From an uncultured Fidelibacterota bacterium (lineage in GTDB: Bacteria; Marinisomatota; Marinisomatia; Marinisomatales; UBA1611), in the NCBI GenBank assembly GCA_913041325.1, contig CAJWHU010000087.1:1-6539 (forward strand): a stretch of 6,539 nt of DNA, read 5' to 3'. The translations under genes and the position numbers were made by a program. A model generated the notes under the pieces. The model saw only the letters and a program-made list of their open reading frames with translations. It ran no database searches and was not told the origin of the DNA. Every line of letters begins with the position of its first letter. Position 1 is the stretch's first letter. Below are positions 1 through 6,539 of this stretch, piece by piece.

Positions 1-2
1 CT

Positions 3-620
3 CAAGATGGAATTATCAAAGCGGAGGACGATTTTTTTGCTTGGTTAGCTGCAGTCCCTGATGGAGATGTAGAAATGGAATTAAACATAAACGGAGCAAA
101 AAACAAACTTAAAGGTGATGGTTATCATGACCATAATTGGGGTAATACCCCGCTACAGAGACTGTTTGATGGATGGGTATGGTTTCGGGGGAAAACTGAG
201 AATCATACTATCATTGCAGCCGAACTCAATACTTCAAATGAAAGAGGTGGATATGATATCCCTATTCTTTATGTTGCGGATAATGAGAACGGTATGATAA
301 TAAATCGGTTTGGGCAAGACGGTTTATTCACAAGATATGCCGACAGGATAGAAGGTCTATATAATAAAAAGAACGAGCCCTACTTTTCAAAATTTAATCT
401 TCTGACTAAAGATGGAGACAATGTCATTATATCTGGAAAAGATGTAATCGATAATTCTGACCTGTTTAAACGAATGGGGTTACCTTGGCCAATAAGAATT
501 GTAATGCACCAAGCTAAAATTGATCCATACTACACAAGATTCAATAGTGATCTCAGATACGAATTTAAAGGTTCAGTTGAGAGCGGCTATGGTGTACTTG
601 AGGTAATGGACCTTAAATGA
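3..620 (+). CDS. CrtC/AttH-like lipocalin-fold protein, 5'-truncated
   Basis: The reading frame is open from the left edge of the window (first full codon at 3) to the TGA at 618-620, so the start lies upstream and only the C-terminal 205 residues are visible. The ATG at 75 is in frame but is probably internal, because the coding continues upstream without a stop. The strongest clue is the motif GYHDHNWGN at 120-146, followed by an aromatic-rich GWVWFRG stretch. That His/Asp/Asn/Trp signature is typical of the CrtC (hydroxyneurosporene synthase) and AttH-like family, which has a lipocalin-type fold and binds or modifies hydrophobic molecules such as carotenoids. Family members include hydratases, cyclases and proteins of unknown role, so membership does not prove carotenoid chemistry. 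No carotenoid gene is visible here. The stop overlaps the start of the downstream ABC ATPase by four bases, which indicates a shared operon. The family assignment is fairly secure; the reaction is unknown. Confidence 0.75.
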   Translation, partial: QDGIIKAEDDFFAWLAAVPDGDVEMELNINGAKNKLKGDGYHDHNWGNTPLQRLFDGWVWFRGKTENHTIIAAELNTSNERGGYDIPILYVADNENGMIINRFGQDGLFTRYADRIEGLYNKKNEPYFSKFNLLTKDGDNVIISGKDVIDNSDLFKRMGLPWPIRIVMHQAKIDPYYTRFNSDLRYEFKGSVESGYGVLEVMDLK

Positions 621-1492
621 AAAATCTTTCACTTATCGAAATAAGAAATGTCAGCAAATACTTTGGGAAAACAAAAGTCCTAGACAATATTAGCTTTAAT
701 ATCCCTGAGAATTCAATCATTGGCATACTAGGTCCAAATGGCAGCGGCAAATCAACGCTTATGAGAATAATAGCTGGTTTGATCAGATCCTGGGAAGGGG
801 AAATTCTTTTCGAAGGCCAACCTGTTAGAGACAATAATAGATATTTACATAGGCTAGGTTTTCTTATTGAGGACCCCGCGTTCTATGAACACTTGACAGC
901 AGATGAAAACCTAAAAATGCTTGCAAGATTAACAGAATCCCCGATTACAGATATAGTGAGCGTTTTGGAAAAAGTTAACCTAAGGGGTTGCGGTGATAAG
1001 CTGGTATATCAATTTTCGTATGGTATGAAACAGCGGCTTGGAATTGCTCAATCAATATTAAATGATCCAAGTGTTATATTTCTTGATGAACCAAGTAATG
1101 GACTTGATCCGCACGGTATAATTCAAATGAATAACATTATCAGAGGGTTAAATAAACAGGGAAAAACAATATGTATAAGCACGCATGTTATTGAGCAAGT
1201 AAAAGAATTATGCAGTCACATTGTTATCCTAAAAGAAGGCGGTATCATTCTTAATGATTCTGTGCAGAATTTGCTATCACGCAGTACAAAATATGAAATG
1301 GAGTCTAGTAATATCCAAAATACAAAGCAGAAGCTATCTTCAATTGAAGATCTAGTTATTGTTCATGAAACAAAAACAAAACTCATAGTTGATTCAAAAT
1401 TATCTCTTAGTCAAATGCTCAAAACCTTACACACCGATAGTGCTCTAAATGGCATCAACAAACAACTAGATATCACAAAGTTATTTTCATGA
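617..1492 (+). CDS. ABC transporter ATP-binding protein, BcrA-type
   Basis: This 291-residue cytosolic ATPase should power the permease encoded next to it. Walker A is GPNGSGKST (39-47), Walker B is VIFLDEP (153-159) followed by a D-loop SNGLDP, and the switch histidine is H190 in ISTH. The signature loop reads FSYGMKQR (133-140) in place of LSGGQ, and the Q-loop region reads FLIEDPAFYEHLTADENL (82-99) with no glutamine at the usual place. Both departures are normal for the BcrA/NatA-like subfamily involved in peptide-antibiotic resistance and related export. Residues after about 215 form a C-terminal extension common in such ATPases. The ATG overlaps the upstream stop as ATGA, and a GAGGT at 600-604 lies 12 bases before it, rather far for a good ribosome binding site, so translational coupling is likely. 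The stop again overlaps the permease start by four bases. The family call is strong; the substrate is unknown. Confidence 0.93.
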   Translation: MKNLSLIEIRNVSKYFGKTKVLDNISFNIPENSIIGILGPNGSGKSTLMRIIAGLIRSWEGEILFEGQPVRDNNRYLHRLGFLIEDPAFYEHLTADENLKMLARLTESPITDIVSVLEKVNLRGCGDKLVYQFSYGMKQRLGIAQSILNDPSVIFLDEPSNGLDPHGIIQMNNIIRGLNKQGKTICISTHVIEQVKELCSHIVILKEGGIILNDSVQNLLSRSTKYEMESSNIQNTKQKLSSIEDLVIVHETKTKLIVDSKLSLSQMLKTLHTDSALNGINKQLDITKLFS

Positions 1493-2328
1493 TTATTACG
1501 TTAGTAAGAAGTGAGGTTAAAAAAGTCTTAAAAAGAAAACGTACATACATCAGCTTTGTCTTAATTGGAATTCTTATCCCTTTTATTATTGGAGCAATCA
1601 ATTCGGGTGGCACTACATTAGAAAAAAGTATTTATGGGCAATTGTCTGATTCATTTTTTTTCGTTGGCAGTCTTTTAAATGGCTATTTAGCAACATATAT
1701 TATCATTGCTGTTTTGATAAATCATATGCCTTTTCTTTCTACTATTATCGCCTCAGATATTTTCTCTGGGGAATATTCGAGATCGACTTTCAGAATGTAT
1801 TTAACCAGACCCATTTCAAGAACTAAAGTTTTATTTAGTAAGGTTATTATTGTCCTTGTTTACACCAGTGTGTTAATGGGGTTCTTCTTTTTATATTCTC
1901 TGTCCCTTAGTGTGTTGTGGCTAGGCTCTGGAGAATTGGCAGTTTTTCATAAAGGTATTTTATTTTTATCGAGCAAAGAGGTCATCCCACGATTTGCTCT
2001 AGCATTTTTCATTTCAAATCTCGTAATGCTCACTATCTCTCTGTGTTGCCTTCTGGTTTCAACGCTCTCAAAAAACAGTATAACACCAATAATTATAACG
2101 ATTAGTATTGTTTTTATAGGGACAGCGATCACATATATACCAATTGAGCTATTCAAGAAAATTAACCCATATCTTTTCACAGGCTATATCAATTCTTTTT
2201 TGAAAGCTTTTTACGATCCCATTCCATGGTCACATTTTAGATCATTAATCACAACATGTACAGTCTGGTCATTAATTTTTATTTCAATGTCACTATTTTC
2301 GTTTAATAAAAAAGACATTATAGACTAA
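1489..2328 (+). CDS. ABC-2 type transporter permease, six predicted helices
   Basis: This 279-residue inner-membrane protein is the probable partner of the preceding ATPase. It begins with a basic cytosolic segment (KKVLKRKR, 11-18) and shows about six hydrophobic spans near residues 20-36, 57-78, 118-145, 168-192, 198-217 and 252-271, ending in a short charged tail. The loop GEYSRSTFRMYLTRPISRTK (94-113) after the second span is the typical conserved segment of ABC-2 permeases of the NatB/BcrB-like group (SGE-x-G/S-T-x-R-x-L-x-x-P-I-S-R-x-K), thought to be a coupling region facing the ATPase. One copy of each of ATPase and permease suggests a homodimeric exporter of each half. The start overlaps the ATPase stop as ATGA with no Shine-Dalgarno sequence, and the TAA stop shares one base with the next ATG. 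Export direction is inferred from the family; the cargo is not known. Confidence 0.88.
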   Translation: MIITLVRSEVKKVLKRKRTYISFVLIGILIPFIIGAINSGGTTLEKSIYGQLSDSFFFVGSLLNGYLATYIIIAVLINHMPFLSTIIASDIFSGEYSRSTFRMYLTRPISRTKVLFSKVIIVLVYTSVLMGFFFLYSLSLSVLWLGSGELAVFHKGILFLSSKEVIPRFALAFFISNLVMLTISLCCLLVSTLSKNSITPIIITISIVFIGTAITYIPIELFKKINPYLFTGYINSFLKAFYDPIPWSHFRSLITTCTVWSLIFISMSLFSFNKKDIID

Positions 2329-3060
2329 TGATAGAGAAAACTAAAACATTCTTTGTGGTTCTTATTTACCTAAACATTGTCTACTGCTCAGAGATTTTAC
2401 TGAATGAGATTATCTTAAAAACTGATTTAGAATTTAAAAAAGTTTCTGATTTTAAAGCCAAGATGACAGTTGAACTTAACGTACCGGGATTAAGAATGCC
2501 CAAAAAGGTATATCGCGCATACTACAAGCAACCAAATAAATTTAAAGCCACAACAGATGGTTTTGGTGTGCTACCAAATACAGGACTATTTACTAGCCCC
2601 AAGGATAATTTTGATAATCTCAAAGACTTGTTTATTAATCATGACCAAAATATTACTGAGAAATACCAAATAATGATTAGTGGTACTCTCATAGCTGATA
2701 GCCTAAAAGCTAAATTTCCCAATGAATATGCCAAGTTATCGTTTAATCCAGTTGTCGATGTTGTAGTTGATACAACTAAATGGTTAATTCAGTCTGTAAC
2801 AAGTAGGATAGATACTTTAAAATTGTTTCAAATAAGAAGTGAATATGAATTATACGAGAATAAGTATTATCTGCCTACGATATCAACTGTGGAATATTTC
2901 ATAAAAGATGTAAAATTAGCAAATTGGCTAAAAGATGATGTCCCAGGTATCATTGGAGCTAAACAGAGACTAGATAATAATAAGGATATGGTTAAAGGCA
3001 AAATAATCGTAAAATATTCTGATTACTCAATAAATGAAAATTTACCTGATTATATTTTTA

Positions 3061-3074
<14 letters not shown>
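2328..3074 (+). CDS. LolA-like secreted (periplasmic) protein
   Basis: This 248-residue protein has an N-terminal export signal: K4 and K6, then a hydrophobic run from F8 to about Y19. A cysteine follows at residue 20, but the preceding I-V-Y is a poor lipobox, so lipidation is doubtful. The mature part resembles the LolA/LolB-like fold: an early segment VSDFKAKMTVEL (about 38-49), then a YYKQPNKFKAT strand pair (65-75), and later a VDTTKWLIQSVTSRID segment followed by a Y-x-x-x-x-x-YYLPT pattern. Proteins of this fold are one-sided half-barrels that bind lipid or acyl chains in the periplasm. Canonical LolA is about 180 mature residues and carries lipoproteins from LolCDE to LolB; this protein is longer and sits with a different type of ABC transporter, so it should not be named lolA. 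The start shares an A with the permease stop (TAATG) and has no visible Shine-Dalgarno sequence, which fits coupled translation. The fold call rests on pattern recognition only; the export signal is clearer. Confidence 0.6.
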
Positions 3075-4005
<931 letters not shown>

Positions 4006-4007
<2 letters not shown>

Positions 4008-5340
4008 AGAGTATATATCTACTCAAATCTTGATCTTCTAAAATTCCATCTAAAGATTCTTTAACTACTTTTGCAGTTATCTTAATTTTTTTCTCACCCC
4101 TTTTCGGTTGTTCGAAAAGAGGTTTTTCAAGCAATGTTGACATGATCGTGTGTAAGCGACGTGCGCCTATATTTTCCATCTTAGAATTGACCTCCGATGC
4201 TATCTTTGCAATTGCGCTGATTGAGGCTTTGTTAAACTCAAGTTCTACATTCTCAGCACTCAACAAGGCAGTATACTGTTTGATTAGTGCAGATCTCGGA
4301 TGGGTTAATATTCTAATGAAATCATCAGTAGTTAGCTTCTCCATTTCTACTCGAATTGGGAAACGCCCTTGCAGTTCTGGTATCATATCGGAGGGAGCAC
4401 TTACATGGAAAGCCCCAGCTGCAATAAATAGAATATGATCGGTAGAAATCACTCCATATTTTGTATTAACATTACTCCCTTCAACAATTGGCAATAAGTC
4501 CCTCTGAACTCCCTCACGACTGACATCTGAACCAGATGCAACATTGTTGCCTACTACTTTATCAATTTCATCAATGAAAACTATCCCATCATTTTCCGCT
4601 TTTTCTTTTGCAATTCTAATAACCTCATCTTGGTCAACAAGTTTAGAGGCCTCACTATCAATCAAGACCTCCCTTGCGTCTGCGACCTTCATCTTTTTTT
4701 TACGCTTTGACTTTGGCAACGATCCTGCAAGCATATCTTTAATGTTCATTCCAATATCCTCCATTCCCATTGGACCAATTACTTGCATACCAACCGTTGG
4801 ATCGTCAGCAATTTCTATTTCAATAATTTTTTCTTCAAAATCGCCTAATTGTAACTTTTTACGAATTCTAGCTCTGGTCCTCTCTTTTCTGGCATTTATT
4901 TTATTTAAATCAGGTTGCTCATTTTTTAGTTCATCGGAGGGAAACAAAATATCTACAATCCTCTCATTTGCCAGGTGTTCTGCTAACTCCATTACTTCAT
5001 CATATTTTTCTCGCTCTACTAACGATATAGAGGTGTCCATTAAATCGCGGACAATTGATTCAACATCTCGACCTACGTACCCAACTTCAGTAAATTTACT
5101 AGCCTCCACTTTGATGAATGGTGCATTTGCTAATGCTGAAATTCTTCGTGCAATCTCTGTCTTACCAACACCTGTTGATCCAATCATGATTATGTTATTG
5201 GGCATGATTTCTTTTTTTAATTTTCCTTTAATTTGTTTCCTGCGCCAGCGATTTCGTAGTGCAATGGCTACAGCTTTCTTCGCATTTTCTTGACCGATAA
5301 TATAACGGTCCAGCTCCTTTACGATTTGTCTTGGTGTCAT
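4006..5340 (-). CDS. hslU: ATP-dependent protease HslUV, ATPase subunit HslU (ClpY)
   Basis: HslU is a hexameric AAA+ unfoldase that feeds proteins into the HslV peptidase. Counting from the ATG at 5340 (444 residues, against 443 in E. coli), Walker A is GSTGVGKT (54-61), the substrate-gripping pore loop is GYVG (87-90), the inserted I-domain spans roughly 107-235 with the conserved EDIGMNIKDML block, Walker B is IVFIDE (253-258), the arginine finger is in LQGRFP (R326), and sensor 2 is in GARRLHT (392-398). The C-terminus LSRYIL matches the tail that docks into HslV and activates it. All key residues are present, so the subunit should be active. The start is uncertain by two codons: an in-frame TTG at 5346 precedes the ATG, with a weak AGAAG nine bases before the TTG. 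I prefer the ATG on codon preference and length. hslV ends only a few bases upstream, so the two subunits should be made together. An apparent long open frame on the + strand over this gene is only its antisense shadow. Confidence 0.97.
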
Positions 5341-5350
5341 GGTCAATAAA

Positions 5351-5893
5351 TTATACTTCTATGACTGAAATGGAACTATTTGTATAAATACACAATTCAG
5401 CTGCAGTTTTTAATGCACTTACAGCAATATCTTTTGCAGATAATTTTGAGTGCTGTTTTAAAGCAGTGGCGGCAGCCATTGCAAATCCTCCTCCAGACCC
5501 AATGGCAACTATATCATTATCTGGTTCTATTACATTACCATCTCCAGAAATTATAAAACTATGTGTTTTATTCATTACGACTAGCATTGCATCCAAATGC
5601 CGTAACATCTTGTCCATTCTCCACTCTTTTGCCAATTCAACAGTAGACCTTTTTAGATCCCCCTCATAGAGTTCGATTTTTTGTTCAAATTTTTCAAATA
5701 ACGTAAGTGCGTCTGCGGCAGCCCCAGCGAAACCACCTAAAACTTTATTGCCTGAAAAGTTGAACTCTCGCACTTTAATAGCCTTTTGTTTAAATGACAT
5801 GTCACCAAAAGTGACTTGACCATCACCAGCCATTGATACTTTTCCTTTATGTCGAACTCCAATTATGGTAGTTGATCGTATCACGTTTCTCAT
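5351..5893 (-). CDS. hslV: ATP-dependent protease HslUV, peptidase subunit HslV (ClpQ)
   Basis: HslV is a proteasome-beta-like threonine peptidase that forms a double hexameric ring capped by HslU. The 180-residue protein starts with a seven-residue extension (MRNVIRS) before T8-T9, so the catalytic threonine must be exposed by removing a short propeptide and not just the initiator Met as in E. coli. Counting T8 as Thr1, the catalytic Asp17 is D24 in AGDGQVT (22-28) and Lys33 is K40, so the active site is complete. The GSGGG loop (132-136) is the conserved substrate-channel and serine region. The ATG at 5893 is the only sensible start ahead of this motif; there is no visible Shine-Dalgarno sequence in the ten-base gap after hflC, which suggests reinitiation. 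hslU follows immediately. Identity is secure; the propeptide reading depends on the start being right. Confidence 0.97.
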   Translation of the reverse strand: MRNVIRSTTIIGVRHKGKVSMAGDGQVTFGDMSFKQKAIKVREFNFSGNKVLGGFAGAAADALTLFEKFEQKIELYEGDLKRSTVELAKEWRMDKMLRHLDAMLVVMNKTHSFIISGDGNVIEPDNDIVAIGSGGGFAMAAATALKQHSKLSAKDIAVSALKTAAELCIYTNSSISVIEV

Positions 5894-5903
5894 TTTATTT
5901 TAG

Positions 5904-6539
5904 TTACTTTGTGAGCTCTTTAAATAACTTTGCATCCCCTGGTAATACGATCATTGTCTTTTTATCGATAATTTTTTCATAAGCCTCTAATGTACGAGTG
6001 AATTCGTAAAAGTCTGGAGATTTAGAAAAAGAAGAAGCATAAATATCTAAGGCTTTCGCTTCCCCCTCTCCTCTTATTTGTTGAGCTCTTTTATATGCAT
6101 CTGCAAGAATAACTGTTTTATCTCTGTCCGTAGCTGCTCTAATTTTTTGTGCCTCTTCTTCTCCTTCGGAACGAAATTTATTTGCCTGTCTTTTTCTCTC
6201 AGCCTCCATTCTGGCATAAATTGATGATTCGTTTTCTCTTGGCAGGTCTACTCTACGAATTCGTACATCCACAACTTCGATCCCATATTTACTAGTCTCT
6301 TCATTACTGGCTTTTGTTACTTTATCCATTATCAGCTCTCTGTTTTCAGTGATAATCTCCACCATATCATGAGTGCCGAGCTCTTGCCTTAGCTCAGAAT
6401 AAACGATATCATCGAGCCTAGTTTTAGCAGTCGGCACAGCTCTAACTGTTTGTAAAAAAAGTAGCGGGTCTACTATCCGCCACCTCACGTAATTATCCAT
6501 TATAAGAGATTTTTTATCTTTACTCAAAACCTCTTCAGG
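5904..6539 (-). CDS. hflC: HflC, SPFH-family regulator of FtsH protease, 5'-truncated
   Basis: The frame is open to the right edge, so the N-terminus, including the expected single membrane anchor, is outside the window; 211 C-terminal residues are visible. HflC and HflK form a large cage-like complex on the periplasmic face of the inner membrane that surrounds FtsH and limits its access to membrane substrates. The visible part starts inside the SPFH/band-7 domain (VLSKDKKSLIMDNYVRWRI, then GIEVVDVRIRRVDLP) and continues into a charged helical, coiled-coil-prone region (ARMEAERKRQANKFRSEGEE, then DRDKTVILADAYKRAQQIRG). It ends with the SPDFYEFTRTLEAYEKI block and a VLPGDAKLFKEL tail, both typical of HflC and not HflK. 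A TTG at 6527 is not the start because the family-conserved sequence runs through it. It lacks the insertion that E. coli HflC carries in mid-SPFH. hflK is expected just beyond the edge. hslV follows after ten bases. Confidence 0.93.
   Translation of the reverse strand, partial: PEEVLSKDKKSLIMDNYVRWRIVDPLLFLQTVRAVPTAKTRLDDIVYSELRQELGTHDMVEIITENRELIMDKVTKASNEETSKYGIEVVDVRIRRVDLPRENESSIYARMEAERKRQANKFRSEGEEEAQKIRAATDRDKTVILADAYKRAQQIRGEGEAKALDIYASSFSKSPDFYEFTRTLEAYEKIIDKKTMIVLPGDAKLFKELTK

Noticed and set aside
75..620. The ATG at 75 as the true start of the first gene
   Set aside because: The frame is open to the window edge and the upstream codons read as ordinary protein; the family is longer than the 181 residues this start would give.
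1947..2180. Hydrophobic open frame on the - strand inside the permease gene
   Set aside because: It is the complement of membrane-segment codons and has no ribosome binding site or family resemblance.
4544..5293. A long open frame of 249 codons on the + strand opposite hslU
   Set aside because: It lies wholly antisense to a strongly conserved gene and its translation is Ser/Ile-rich, low in complexity and resembles no family I know; it is a shadow frame.
5904..6527. TTG at 6527 as the start of hflC
   Set aside because: HflC has a conserved membrane anchor and first half of the SPFH domain ahead of this point, and the frame continues to the window edge.

Overview
The window is a compact stretch of AT-rich bacterial chromosome with almost no intergenic DNA. 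Two gene blocks converge and meet near position 3075. A Gram-negative host with an outer membrane is suggested by a LolA-like periplasmic protein, an HflC homologue (the HflKC inner-membrane complex) and HslUV. The ornithine carbamoyltransferase resembles the plant/cyanobacterial-style subgroup and HslV carries a short propeptide. AT-richness and this gene mix would fit an uncultured marine lineage such as Marinimicrobia or a related FCB-group bacterium, but that placement is inference with low confidence.

Left block, + strand (3-3074): a 5'-truncated CrtC/AttH-like lipocalin-fold protein, a BcrA-type ABC ATPase, a six-helix ABC-2 permease and a secreted LolA-like protein. Successive genes overlap by 4, 4 and 1 bases (ATGA, ATGA, TAATG), so they are very probably translated as one coupled operon. 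The simplest reading is an exporter (ATPase plus permease) working with a periplasmic carrier-like protein and a lipocalin-fold protein on a hydrophobic substrate. The substrate cannot be read from the sequence.

Right block, - strand (6539 down to 3076): hflC (5' end outside the window), hslV, hslU and argF, with gaps of 10, 4-10 and at most a few bases. HflC is a membrane SPFH protein that regulates FtsH proteolysis. HslV and HslU form the ATP-dependent cytosolic HslUV protease. ArgF makes citrulline in arginine biosynthesis. The first three form a protein quality-control group and argF appears to ride on the same transcript, with its own Shine-Dalgarno sequence overlapping the end of hslU. 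The promoters of both blocks lie outside the window.

There is no RNA gene, mobile element, CRISPR array or large repeat that I can support. There is no gene-free stretch longer than about 10 bases. The right block is ordinary housekeeping. The left block is the only part that may hold an undescribed system, and the case for that is modest.
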